A DNA stretch of 64,000 nucleotides from Heracleum sosnowskyi (lineage: Eukaryota > Streptophyta > Magnoliopsida > Apiales > Apiaceae), in assembly GCA_030848705.1 (NCBI GenBank), contig JAUIZM010000025.1, positions 186,001 to 250,000 on the forward strand, in the 5' to 3' direction. Every line of letters begins with the position of its first letter. Positions within the stretch are counted from its first letter, which is position 1. Shown piece after piece: positions 36,778-50,600 of this stretch. Under the pieces are notes generated by a model, which saw only the letters and a list, made by a program, of their open reading frames with translations, was not told the origin of the DNA and searched no databases. The position numbers and the translations under genes were made by a program.

Positions 36778-39700
36778 ACGTCCCCTGGTATCTGCTCCGA
36801 TTCAGGCACGGACAGCTTCAAATGAAGTTTTCTGCAATTCTATAAACCCATAGGGTCAAACTACGAGAAAATATCCACAAAATGGCCCGCTTCAATTTTT
36901 CCCCATTTTCCTTGTATAGCTCCCTTTAGAGGTAAACATAATCGGGCGTCCCCTGGTATCTGCTCCGATTCAGGCACAGACAGCTTCAAATGAAGTTTTC
37001 TGCAATTCTATAAACCCATAGGGTCAAACTACGAGAAAATATCCACAAAATGGCCCGCTTCAATTTTTCCCCATTTTCCTTGTATAGCTCCCTTTAGAGG
37101 TAAACGTAATCGGGCGTCCCCTGGTATCTGCTCCGATTCAGGCACGGACAGCTTCAAATGAAGTTTTCTGCAATTCTATAAACCCATAGGGTCAAACTAC
37201 GAGAAAATATCCACAAAATGGCCCGCTTCAATTTTTCCCTATTTTCCTTGTATAGCTCCCTTTAGAGGTAAACGTAATCGGGCGTCCCCTGGTATCTGCT
37301 CCGATTCAGGCACGGACAACTCCAAATGAAGTTTTCTGTAATTCTATAAACCCATAGGGTCAAACTACGAGAAAATATCCACAAAATGGCTCGCTTCAAT
37401 TTTTCCCCATTTTCCATGTATAGCTCCCTTTATAGGTAAACATAATCGGACGTCCCCTGGTATGTTCTCCGATTCAAGCACAGATAGCTTCAAATGAAGT
37501 TTTCTGCAATTCTATAAACCCATAGGGTCAAACTACGAGAAAATATCCACAAAATGGCCCGCTTCAATTTTTCCCCATTTTCCTTGTATAGCTCCCTTTA
37601 TAGGTAAACGTAATCGGGCGTCCCCTGGTATCTGCTCCGATTCAGGCACGGACAGCTCCAAATGAAGTTTTCTGTAATTCTATAAACCCATAGGGTCAAA
37701 CTTCGAGAAAATATCCACAAAATGGCCCGCTTCAATTTTTCCCCATTTTCCTTGTATAGCTCCCTTTAGAGGTAAACGTAATCGGGCGTCCCCTGGTATC
37801 TGCTCCGATTCAGGCACAGACAGCTTCAAATGAAGTTTTCTGCAATTCTATAAACCCATAGGGTCAAACTACGAGAAAATATCCACAAAATGGCCCGCTT
37901 CAATTTTTCCCCATTTTCCTTGTATAGCTCCCTTTAGAGGTAAACGTAATCGGGCGTCCCCTGGTATCTGCTCCGATTCAGGCACGGACTGCTTCAAATG
38001 AAGTTTTCTGTAATTCTATAAACCCATAGGGTCAAACTACGAGAAAATATCCACAAAATGGCCTGCTTCAATTTTTCCCCATTTTCCTTGTATAGCTCCC
38101 TTTAGAGGTAAACGTAATCAGGCGTCCCCTGGTATCTGCTCCGATTCAGGCACGGACAGCTTCAAATGAAGTTTTCTGCAATTCTATAAACCCATAGGGT
38201 CAAACTACGAGAAAATATCCACAAAATGGCCCGCTTCAATTTTTCCCCATTTTCCTTGTATAGCTCCCTTTAGAGGTAAACATAATCGGGCGTCCCCTGG
38301 TATCTGCTCCGATTCAGGCACAGACAGCTTCAAATGAAGTTTTCTGCAATTCTATAAACCCATAGGGTCAAACTACGAGAAAATATCCACAAAATGGCCC
38401 GCTTCAATTTTTCCCCATTTTCCTTGTATAGCTCCCTTTAGAGGTAAACGTAATCGGGCGTCCCCTGGTATCTGCTCCGATTCAGGCACGGACAGCTTCA
38501 AATGAAGTTTTCTGCAATTCTATAAACCCATAGGGTCAAACTACGAGAAAATATCCACAAAATGGCCCGCTTCAATTTTTCCCTATTTTCCTTGTATAGC
38601 TCCCTTTAGAGGTAAACGTAATCGGGCGTCCCCTGGTATCTGCTCCGATTCAGGCACGGACAACTCCAAATGAAGTTTTCTGTAATTCTATAAACCCATA
38701 GGGTCAAACTACGAGAAAATATCCACAAAATGGCTCGCTTCAATTTTTCCCCATTTTCCATGTATAGCTCCCTTTATAGGTAAACATAATCGGACGTCCC
38801 CTGGTATGTTCTCCGATTCAAGCACAGATAGCTTCAAATGAAGTTTTCTGCAATTCTATAAACCCATAGGGTCAAACTACGAGAAAATATCCACAAAATG
38901 GCCCGCTTCAATTTTTCCCCATTTTCCTTGTATAGCTCCCTTTATAGGTAAACGTAATCGGGCGTCCCCTGGTATCTGCTCCGATTCAGGCACGGACAGC
39001 TCCAAATGAAGTTTTCTGTAATTCTATAAACCCATAGGGTCAAACTTCGAGAAAATATCCACAAAATGGCCCGCTTCAATTTTTCCCCATTTTCCTTGTA
39101 TAGCTCCCTTTAGAGGTAAACGTAATCGGGCGTCCCCTGGTATCTGCTCCGATTCAGGCACAGACAGCTTCAAATGAAGTTTTCTGCAATTCTATAAACC
39201 CATAGGGTCAAACTACGAGAAAATATCCACAAAATGGCCCGCTTCAATTTTTCCCCATTTTCCTTGTATAGCTCCCTTTAGAGGTAAACGTAATCGGGCG
39301 TCCCCTGGTATCTGCTCCGATTCAGGCACGGACTGCTTCAAATGAAGTTTTCTGTAATTCTATAAACCCATAGGGTCAAACTACGAGAAAATATCCACAA
39401 AATGGCCTGCTTCAATTTTTCCCCATTTTCCTTGTATAGCTCCCTTTAGAGGTAAACGTAATCAGGCGTCCCCTGGTATCTGCTCCGATTCAGGCACGGA
39501 CAGCTTCAAATGAAGTTTTCTGCAATTCTATAAACCCATAGGGTCAAACTACGAGAAAATATCCACAAAATGGCCCGCTTCAATTTTTCCCCATTTTCCT
39601 TGTATAGCTCCCTTTAGAGGTAAACATAATCGGGCGTCCCCTGGTATCTGCTCCGATTCAGGCACAGACAGCTTCAAATGAAGTTTTCTGCAATTCTATA

Positions 39701-42153
39701 AACCCATAGGGTCAAACTACGAGAAAATATCCACAAAATGGCCCGCTTCAATTTTTCCCCATTTTCCTTGTATAGCTCGCTTTAGAGGTAAACGTAATCG
39801 GGCGTCCCCTGGTATCTGCTCCGATTCAGGCACGGACAGCTTCAAATGAAGTTTTCTGCAATTCTATAAACCCATAGGGTCAAACTACGAGAAAATATCC
39901 ACAAAATGGCCCGCTTCAATTTTTCCCTATTTTCCTTGTATAGCTCCCTTTAGAGGTAAACGTAATCGGGCGTCCCCTGGTATCTGCTCCGATTCAGGCA
40001 CGGACAACTCCAAATGAAGTTTTCTGTAATTCTATAAACCCATAGGGTCAAACTACGAGAAAATATCCACAAAATGGCTCGCTTCAATTTTTCCCCATTT
40101 TCCATGTATAGCTCCCTTTATAGGTAAACATAATCGGACGTCCCCTGGTATGTTCTCCGATTCAAGCACAGATAGCTTCAAATGAAGTTTTCTGCAATTC
40201 TATAAACCCATAGGGTCAAACTACGAGAAAATATCCACAAAATGGCCCGCTTCAATTTTTCCCCATTTTCCTTGTATAGCTCCCTTTATAGGTAAACGTA
40301 ATCGGGCGTCCCCTGGTATCTGCTCCGATTCAGGCACGGACAGCTCCAAATGAAGTTTTCTGTAATTCTATAAACCCATAGGGTCAAACTTCGAGAAAAT
40401 ATCCACAAAATGGCCCGCTTCAATTTTTCCCCATTTTCCTTGTATAGCTCCCTTTAGAGGTAAACGTAATCGGGCGTCCCCTGGTATCTGCTCCGATTCA
40501 GGCACAGACAGCTTCAAATGAAGTTTTCTGCAATTCTATAAACCCATAGGGTCAAACTACGAGAAAATATCCACAAAATGGCCCGCTTCAATTTTTCCCC
40601 ATTTTCCTTGTATAGCTCCCTTTAGAGGTAAACGTAATCGGGCGTCCCCTGGTATCTGCTCCGATTCAGGCACGGACTGCTTCAAATGAAGTTTTCTGTA
40701 ATTCTATAAACCCATAGGGTCAAACTACGAGAAAATATCCACAAAATGGCCTGCTTCAATTTTTCCCCATTTTCCTTGTATAGCTCCCTTTAGAGGTAAA
40801 CGTAATCAGGCGTCCCCTGGTATCTGCTCCGATTCAGGCACGGACAGCTTCAAATGAAGTTTTCTGCAATTCTATAAACCCATAGGGTCAAACTACGAGA
40901 AAATATCCACAAAATGGCCCGCTTCAATTTTTCCCCATTTTCCTTGTATAGCTCCCTTTAGAGGTAAACATAATCGGGCGTCCCCTGGTATCTGCTCCGA
41001 TTCAGGCACAGACAGCTTCAAATGAAGTTTTCTGCAATTCTATAAACCCATAGGGTCAAACTACGAGAAAATATCCACAAAATGGCCCGCTTCAATTTTT
41101 CCCCATTTTCCTTGTATAGCTCCCTTTAGAGGTAAACGTAATCGGGCGTCCCCTGGTATCTGCTCCGATTCAGGCACGGACAGCTTCAAATGAAGTTTTC
41201 TGCAATTCTATAAACCCATAGGGTCAAACTACGAGAAAATATCCACAAAATGGCCCGCTTCAATTTTTCCCTATTTTCCTTGTATAGCTCCCTTTAGAGG
41301 TAAACGTAATCGGGCGTCCCCTGGTATCTGCTCCGATTCAGGCACGGACAACTCCAAATGAAGTTTTCTGTAATTCTATAAACCCATAGGGTCAAACTAC
41401 GAGAAAATATCCACAAAATGGCTCGCTTCAATTTTTCCCCATTTTCCATGTATAGCTCCCTTTATAGGTAAACATAATCGGACGTCCCCTGGTATGTTCT
41501 CCGATTCAAGCACAGATAGCTTCAAATGAAGTTTTCTGCAATTCTATAAACCCATAGGGTCAAACTACGAGAAAATATCCACAAAATGGCCCGCTTCAAT
41601 TTTTCCCCATTTTCCTTGTATAGCTCCCTTTATAGGTAAACGTAATCGGGCGTCCCCTGGTATCTGCTCCGATTCAGGCACGGACAGCTCCAAATGAAGT
41701 TTTCTGTAATTCTATAAACCCATAGGGTCAAACTTCGAGAAAATATCCACAAAATGGCCCGCTTCAATTTTTCCCCATTTTCCTTGTATAGCTCCCTTTA
41801 GAGGTAAACGTAATCGGGCGTCCCCTGGTATCTGCTCCGATTCAGGCACAGACAGCTTCAAATGAAGTTTTCTGCAATTCTATAAACCCATAGGGTCAAA
41901 CTACGAGAAAATATCCACAAAATGGCCCGCTTCAATTTTTCCCCATTTTCCTTGTATAGCTCCCTTTAGAGGTAAACGTAATCGGGCGTCCCCTGGTATC
42001 TGCTCCGATTCAGGCACGGACTGCTTCAAATGAAGTTTTCTGTAATTCTATAAACCCATAGGGTCAAACTACGAGAAAATATCCACAAAATGGCCTGCTT
42101 CAATTTTTCCCCATTTTCCTTGTATAGCTCCCTTTAGAGGTAAACGTAATCAG
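36778..42153 (+). repeat. 8-mer HOR (1344 bp), exactly four tandem copies
   Basis: Copies are 36778-38121, 38122-39465, 39466-40809 and 40810-42153, 5376 bp in all. The order is C41T/G161A; G33A; C41T with TTTTTCCCTATT; G38A; GTATGTTCTCC with G1A; CTTCGAG; G33A; A37T with C41T and C111T. G1A recurs at 37450, 38794, 40138 and 41482, and ATCAGGCG occurs at each unit end. Differences between copies are rare, for example CTCGCTTTAG near 39779. Very low divergence suggests recent amplification, or an assembly that should be checked for copy number. Confidence 0.92.
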
Positions 42154-45100
42154 GCGTCCCCTGGTATCTGCTCCGATTCAGGCACAGACAGCTTCAAATG
42201 AAGTTTTCTGCAATTCTATAAACCCATAGGGTCAAACTACGAGAAAATATCCACAAAATGGCCCGCTTCAATTTTTCCCCATTTTCCTTGTATAGCTCCC
42301 TTTATAGGTAAACGTAATCGGGCGTCCCCTGGTATCTGCTCCGATTCAGGCACGGACAGCTCCAAATGAAGTTTTCTGTAATTCTATAAACCCATAGGGT
42401 CAAACTTCGAGAAAATATCCACAAAATGGCCCGCTTCAATTTTTCCCCATTTTCCTTGTATAGCTCCCTTTAGAGGTAAACGTAATCGGGCGTCCCCTGG
42501 TATCTGCTCCGATTCAGGCACAGACAGCTTCAAATGAAGTTTTCTGCAATTCTATAAACCCATAGGGTCAAACTACGAGAAAATATCCACAAAATGGCCC
42601 GCTTCAATTTTTCCCCATTTTCCTTGTATAGCTCCCTTTAGAGGTAAACGTAATCGGGCGTCCCCTGGTATCTGCTCCGATTCAGGCACGGACAACTTCA
42701 AATGAAGTTTTCTGCAATTCTAAAAACCCATAGGGTCAAACTACGAGAAAATATCCACAAAATGGCCCGCTTCAAATTTTCCCCATTTTCCTTGTATAGC
42801 TCCCTTTATAGGTAAACGTAATCGGGCGTCCCCTGGTATCTGCTCCGATTCAGGCACGGACACCTCCAAATGAAGTTTTCTGTAATTCTATAAACCCATA
42901 GGGTCAAACTACGAGAAAATATCCACAAAATGGCTCGCTTCAATTTTTCCCCATTTTCCATGTATAGCTCCCTTTATAGGTAAACATAATCGGGCGTCCC
43001 CTGGTATCTGCTCCGATTCAGGCACGGACAGCTTCAAATGAAGTTTTCTGCAATTCTATAAACCCATAGGGTCAAACTACGAGAAAATATCCACAAAATG
43101 GCCCGCTTCAATTTTTCCCCATTTTCCTTGTATAGCTCCCTTTAGAGGTAAACGTAATCGGGCGTCCCCTGGTATCTGCTCCGATTCAGGCACAGACAGC
43201 TTCAAATGAAGTTTTCTGCAATTCTATAAACCCATAGGGTCAAACTACGAGAAAATATCCACAAAATGGCCCGCTTCAAATTTTCCCCATTTTCCTTGTA
43301 TAGCTCCCTTTAGAGGTAAACGTAATCGGGCGTCCCCTGGTATCTGCTCCGATTCAGGCACGGACAACTTCAAATGAAGTTTTCTGCAATTCTAAAAACC
43401 CATAGGGTCAAACTACGAGAAAATATCCACAAAATGGCCCGCTTCAAATTTTCCCCATTTTCCTTGTATAGCTCCCTTTATAGGTAAACGTAATCGGGCG
43501 TCCCCTGGTATCTGCTCCGATTCAGGCACGGACACCTCCAAATGAAGTTTTCTGCAATTCTATAAACCCATAGGGTCAAACTACGAGAAAATATCCACAA
43601 AATGGCTCGTTTCAATTTTTCCCCATTTTCCATGTATAGCTCCCTTTATAGGTAAACATAATCGGGCGTCCCCTGGTATCTGCTCCGATTCAGGCACGGA
43701 CAGCTTCAAATGAAGTTTTCTGCAATTCTATAAACCCATAGGGTCAAACTACGAGAAAATATCCACAAAATGGCCCGCTTCAATTTTTCCCCATTTTCCT
43801 TGTATAGCTCCCTTTAGAGGTAAACATAATCGGGCGTCCCCTGGTATCTGCTCCGATTCAGGCACAGACAGCTTCAAATGAAGTTTTCTGCAATTCTATA
43901 AACCCATAGGGTCAAACTACGAGAAAATATCAACAAAATGGCCCGCTTCAATTTTTCCCCATTTTCCTTGTATAGCTCCCTTTAGAGGTAAACGTAATCG
44001 GGCGTCCCCTGGTATCTGCTCCGATTCAGGCACGGACTGCTCCAAATGAAGTTTTCTGTAATTCTATAAACCCATAGGGTCAAACTACGAGAAACTATCC
44101 ACAAAATGGCCCGCTTCAATTTTTCCCCATTTTCCTTGTATAGCTCCCTTTAGAGGTAAACGTAATCGGGCGTCCCCTGGTATCTGCTCCGATTCAGGCA
44201 CGGACAGCTTCAAATGAAGTTTTCTGCAATTCTATAAACCCATAGGGTCAAACTACGAGAAAATATCCACAAAATGGCCCGCTTCAATTTTTCCCTATTT
44301 TCCTTGTATAGCTCCCTTTAGAGGTAAACGTAATCGGGCGTCCCCTGGTATCTGCTCCGATTCAGGCACGGACAACTCCAAATGAAGTTTTCTGTAATTC
44401 TATAAACCCATAGGGTCAAACTACGAGAAAATATCCACAAAATGGCTCGCTTCAATTTTTCCCCATTTTCCATGTATAGCTCCCTTTATAGGTAAACATA
44501 ATCGGACGTCCCCTGGTATGTTCTCCGATTCAAGCACAGATAGCTTCAAATGAAGTTTTCTGCAATTCTATAAACCCATAGGGTCAAACTACGAGAAAAT
44601 ATCCACAAAATGGCCCGCTTCAATTTTTCCCCATTTTCCTTGTATAGCTCCCTTTATAGGTAAACGTAATCGGGCGTCCCCTGGTATCTGCTCCGATTCA
44701 GGCACGGACAGCTCCAAATGAAGTTTTCTGTAATTCTATAAACCCATAGGGTCAAACTTCGAGAAAATATCCACAAAATGGCCCGCTTCAATTTTTCCCC
44801 ATTTTCCTTGTATAGCTCCCTTTAGAGGTAAACGTAATCGGGCGTCCCCTGGTATCTGCTCCGATTCAGGCACAGACAGCTTCAAATGAAGTTTTCTGCA
44901 ATTCTATAAACCCATAGGGTCAAACTACGAGAAAATATCCACAAAATGGCCCGCTTCAATTTTTCACCATTTTCCTTGTATAGCTCCCTTTAGAGGTAAA
45001 CGTAATCGGGCGTCCCCTGGTATCTGCTCCGATTCAGGCACGGACAGCTTCAAATGAAGTTTTCTGCAATTCTAAAAACCCATAGGGTCAAACTACGAGA

Positions 45101-47696
45101 AAATATCCACAAAATGGCCCGCTTCAATTTTTCCCCATTTTCCTTGTATAGCTCACTTTAGAGGTAAACGTAATCGGGCGTCCCCTGGTATCTGCTCCGA
45201 TTCAGGCACGGACAGCTCCAAATGAAGTTTTCTGTAATTCTATAAACCCATAGGGTCAAACTACGAGAAAATATCCACAAAATGGCCCGCTTCAATTTTC
45301 CCCCATTTTCCTTGTATAGCTCCCTTTAGAGGTAAACGTAATCGGGCGTCCCCTGGTATCTGCTCCGATTCAGGCAAAGACAGCTTCAAATGAAGTTTTC
45401 TGCAATTCTATAAACCCATAGGGTCAAACTACGAGAAAATATCCACAAAATGGCCCGCTTCAATTTTTCCCCATTTTCCTTGTATAGCTCCCTTTAGAGG
45501 TAAACGTAATCGGGCGTCCCCTGGTATCTGCTCCGATTCAGGCACGGACAGCTCCAAATGAAGTTTTCTGTAATTCTATAAACCCATAGGGTCAAACTAT
45601 GAGAAAATATTCACAAAATGGCCCGCTTCAATTTTTCCCCATTTTCCTTGTATAGCTCCCTTTAGAGGTAAACGTAATCGGGCGTCCCCTGGTATCTGCT
45701 CCGATTCAGGCACGGACAGCTCCAAATGAAGTTTTCTGTAATTCTATAAACCCATAGGGTCAAACTACGAGAAAATATCCACAAAATGGCCCGCTTCAAA
45801 TTTCCCCATTTTCCTTGTATAGCTCCCTTTAGAGGTAAACGTAATCGGGTGTCCCCTGGTATCTGCTCCGATTCAGGCACAGACAGCTTCAAATGAAGTT
45901 TTCTGCAATTCTATAAACCCATAGGGTCAAACTACGAGAAAATATCCACAAAATGGCCCGCTTCAATTTTTCCCCATTTTCCTTGTATAGCTCCCTTTAG
46001 AGGTAAACGTAATCGGGCGTCCCCTGGTATCTGCTCCGATTCAGGCACGGACTGCTTCAAATGAAGTTTTCTGTAATTCTATAAACCCATAGGGTCAAAC
46101 TACGAGAAAATATCCACAAAATGGCCTGCTTCAATTTTTCCCCATTTTCCTTGTATAGCTCCCTTTAGAGGTAAACGTAATCAGGCGTCCCCTGGTATCT
46201 GCTCCGATTCAGGCACAGACAGCTTCAAATGAAGTTTTCTGCAATTCTATAAACCCATAGGGTCAAACTACGAGAAAATATCCACAAAATGGCCCGCTTC
46301 AATTTTTCCCCATTTTCCTTGTATAGCTCCCTTTAGAGGTAAACGTAATCGGGCGTCCCCTGGTATCTGCTCCGATTCAGGCACGGACAACTCCAAATGA
46401 AGTTTTCTGTAATTCTATAAACCCATAGGGTCAAACTACGAGAAAATATCCACAAAATGGCTCGCTTCAATTTTTCCCCATTTTCCATGTATAGCTCCCT
46501 TTATAGGTAAACATAATCGGGCGTCCCCTGGTATGTTCTCCGATTCAAGCACAGATAGCTTCAAATGAAGTTTTCTGCAATTCTATAAACCCATAGGGTC
46601 AAACTACGAGAAAATATCCACAAAATGGCCCGCTTCAATTTTTCCCCATTTTCCTTGTATAGCTCCCTTTATAGGTAAACGTAATCGGGCGTCCCCTGGT
46701 ATCTGCTCCGATTCAGGCACGGACAGCTCCAAATGAAGTTTTCTGTAATTCTATAAACCCATAGGGTCAAACTTCGAGAAAATATCCACAAAATGGCCCG
46801 CTTCAATTTTTCCCCATTTTCCTTGTATAGCTCCCTTTAGAGGTAAACGTAATCGGGCGTCCCCTGGTATCTGCTCCGATTCAGGCACAGACAGCTTCAA
46901 ATGAAGTTTTCTGCAATTCTATAAACCCATAGGGTCAAACTACGAGAAAATATCCACAAAATGGCCCGCTTCAATTTTTCCCCATTTTCCTTGTATAGCT
47001 CCCTTTAGAGGTAAACGTAATCGGGCGTCCCCTGGTATCTGCTCCGATTCAGGCACGGACAACTTCAAATGAAGTTTTCTGCAATTCTAAAAACCCATAG
47101 GGTCAAACTACGAGAAAATATCCACAAAATGGCCCGCTTCAAATTTTCCCCATTTTCCTTGTATAGCTCCCTTTATAGGTAAACGTAATCGGGCGTCCCC
47201 TGGTATCTGCTCCGATTCAGGCACGGACACCTCCAAATGAAGTTTTCTGTAATTCTATAAACCCATAGGGTCAAACTACGAGAAAATATCCACAAAATGG
47301 CTCGCTTCAATTTTTCCCCATTTTCCATGTATAGCTCCCTTTATAGGTAAACATAATCGGGCGTCCCCTGGTATCTGCTCCGATTCAGGCACGGACAGCT
47401 TCAAATGAAGTTTTCTGCAATTCTATAAACCCATAGGGTCAAACTACGAGAAAATATCCACAAAATGGCCCGCTTCAATTTTTCCCCATTTTCCTTGTAT
47501 AGCTCCCTTTAGAGGTAAACGTAATCGGGCGTCCCCTGGTATCTGCTCCGATTCAGGCACAGACAGCTTCAAATGAAGTTTTCTGCAATTCTATAAACCC
47601 ATAGGGTCAAACTACGAGAAAATATCCACAAAATGGCCCGCTTCAAATTTTCCCCATTTTCCTTGTATAGCTCCCTTTAGAGGTAAACGTAATCGG
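42154..47696 (+). repeat. Mixed block linking the 8-mer and 20-mer HORs
   Basis: Thirty-three monomers are drawn from subtypes seen elsewhere. 42154 begins like a G33A monomer but ends TATAGGTAAACG like the GTATGTTCTCC type, so it is a hybrid. 42322-43833 follows the order seen at 30730-32241, with the cassette at 43330. 44002 is a hybrid A37T monomer with TTTAGAGG. 45010-45848 has C146A, TTTTCCCCC and a 167-bp monomer (45682), in nearly the order used in the 20-mer. 46521-47696 follows 32914 onward. No gene is seen. Confidence 0.8.
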
Positions 47697-50600
47697 GCGT
47701 CCCCTGGTATCTGCTCCGATTCAGGCACGGACAACTTCAAATGAAGTTTTCTGCAATTCTAAAAACCCATAGGGTCAAACTACGAGAAAATATCCACAAA
47801 ATGGCCCGCTTCAAATTTTCCCCATTTTCCTTGTATAGCTCCCTTTATAGGTAAACGTAATCGGGCGTCCCCTGGTATCTGCTCCGATTCAGGCACGGAC
47901 ACCTCCAAATGAAGTTTTCTGCAATTCTATAAACCCATAGGGTCAAACTACGAGAAAATATCCACAAAATGGCTCGTTTCAATTTTTCCCCATTTTCCAT
48001 GTATAGCTCCCTTTATAGGTAAACATAATCGGGCGTCCCCTGGTATCTGCTCCGATTCAGGCACGGACAGCTTCAAATGAAGTTTTCTGCAATTCTATAA
48101 ACCCATAGGGTCAAACTACGAGAAAATATCCACAAAATGGCCCGCTTCAATTTTTCCCCATTTTCCTTGTATAGCTCCCTTTAGAGGTAAACATAATCGG
48201 GCGTCCCCTGGTATCTGCTCCGATTCAGGCACAGACAGCTTCAAATGAAGTTTTCTGCAATTCTATAAACCCATAGGGTCAAACTACGAGAAAATATCCA
48301 CAAAATGGCCCGCTTCAATTTTTCCCCATTTTCCTTGTATAGCTCCCTTTAGAGGTAAACGTAATCGGGCGTCCCCTGGTATCTGCTCCGATTCAGGCAC
48401 GGACTGCTCCAAATGAAGTTTTCTGTAATTCTATAAACCCATAGGGTCAAACTACGAGAAACTATCCACAAAATGGCCCGCTTCAATTTTTCCCCATTTT
48501 CCTTGTATAGCTCCCTTTTGAGGTAAACGTAATCGGGCGTCCCCTGGTATCTGCTCCGATTCAGGCACGGACAGCTCCAAATGAAGTTTTCTGTAATTCT
48601 ATAAACCCATAGGGTCAAACTATGAGAAAATATTCACAAAATGGCCCGCTTCAATTTTTCCCTATTTTCCTTGTATAGCTCCCTTTAGAGGTAAACGTAA
48701 TCGGGCGTCCCCTGGTATCTGCTCCGATTCAGGCACGGACAACTCCAAATGAAGTTTTCTGTAATTCTATAAACCCATAGGGTCAAACTACGAGAAAATA
48801 TCCACAAAATGGCTCGCTTCAATTTTTCCCCATTTTCCATGTATAGCTCCCTTTATAGGTAAACATAATCGGACGTCCCCTGGTATGTTCTCCGATTCAA
48901 GCACAGATAGCTTCAAATGAAGTTTTCTGCAATTCTATAAACCCATAGGGTCAAACTACGAGAAAATATCCACAAAATGGCTCGCTTCAATTTTTCCCCA
49001 TTTTCCTTGTATAGCTCCCTTTATAGGTAAACGTAATCGGGCGTCCCCTGGTATCTGCTCCGATTCAGGCACGGACAGCTCCAAATGAAGTTTTCTGTAA
49101 TTCTATAAACCCATAGGGTCAAACTTCGAGAAAATATCCACAAAATGGCCCGCTTCAATTTTTCCCCATTTTCCTTGTATAGCTCCCTTTAGAGGTAAAC
49201 GTAATCGGGCGTCCCCTGGTATCTGCTCCGATTCAGGCACAGACATCTTCAAATGAAGTTTTCTGCAATTCTATAAACCCATAGGGTCAAACTACGAGAA
49301 AATATCCACAAAATGGCCCGCTTCAATTTTTCCCCATTTTCCTTGTATAGCTCCCTTTAGAGGTAAACGTAATCGGGCGTCCCCTGGTATCTGCTCCGAT
49401 TCAGGCACGGACAGCTTCAAATGAAGTTTTCTGCAATTCTAAAAACCCATAGGGTCAAACTACGAGAAAATATCCACAAAATGGCCCGCTTCAATTTTTC
49501 CCCATTTTCCTTGTATAGCTCACTTTAGAGGTAAACGTAATCGGGCGTCCCCTGGTATCTGCTCCGATTCAGGCACGGACAGCTCCAAATGAAGTTTTCT
49601 GTAATTCTATAAACCCATAGGGTCAAACTACGAGAAAATATCCACAAAATGGCCCGCTTCAATTTTCCCCCATTTTCCTTGTATAGCTCCCTTTAGAGGT
49701 AAACGTAATCGGGCGTCCCCTGGTATCTGCTCCGATTCAGGCACGGACAGCTCCAAATGAAGTTTTCTGTAATTCTATAAACCCATAGGGTCAAACTATG
49801 AGAAAATATTCACAAAATGGCCCGCTTCAATTTTTCCCCATTTTCCTTGTATAGCTCCCTTTAGAGGTAAACGTAATCGGGCGTCCCCGGGTATCTGCTC
49901 CGATTCAGGCAAAGACAGCTTCAAATGAAGTTTTCTGCAATTCTATAAACCCATAGGGTCAAACTACGAGAAAATATCCACAAAATGGCCCGCTTCAATT
50001 TTTCCCCATTTTCCTTGTATAGCTCCCTTTAGAGGTAAACGTAATCGGGCGTCCCCTGGTATCTGCTCCGATTCAGGCACGGACAGCTCCAAATGAAGTT
50101 TTCTGTAATTCTATAAACCCATAGGGTCAAACTATGAGAAAATATTCACAAAATGGCCCGCTTCAATTTTTCCCCATTTTCCTTGTATAGCTCCCTTTAG
50201 AGGTAAACGTAATCGGGCGTCCCCTGGTATCTGCTCCGATTCAGGCACGGACAGCTCCAAATGAAGTTTTCTGTAATTCTATAAACCCATAGGGTCAAAC
50301 TACGAGAAAATATCCACAAAATGGCCCGCTTCAAATTTCCCCATTTTCCTTGTATAGCTCCCTTTAGAGGTAAACGTAATCGGGTGTCCCCTGGTATCTG
50401 CTCCGATTCAGGCACAGACAGCTTCAAATGAAGTTTTCTGCAATTCTATAAACCCATAGGGTCAAACTACGAGAAAATATCCACAAAATGGCCCGCTTCA
50501 ATTTTTCCCCATTTTCCTTGTATAGCTCCCTTTAGAGGTAAACGTAATCGGGCGTCCTCTGGTATCTGCTCCGATTCAGGCACGGACTGCTCCAAATGAA

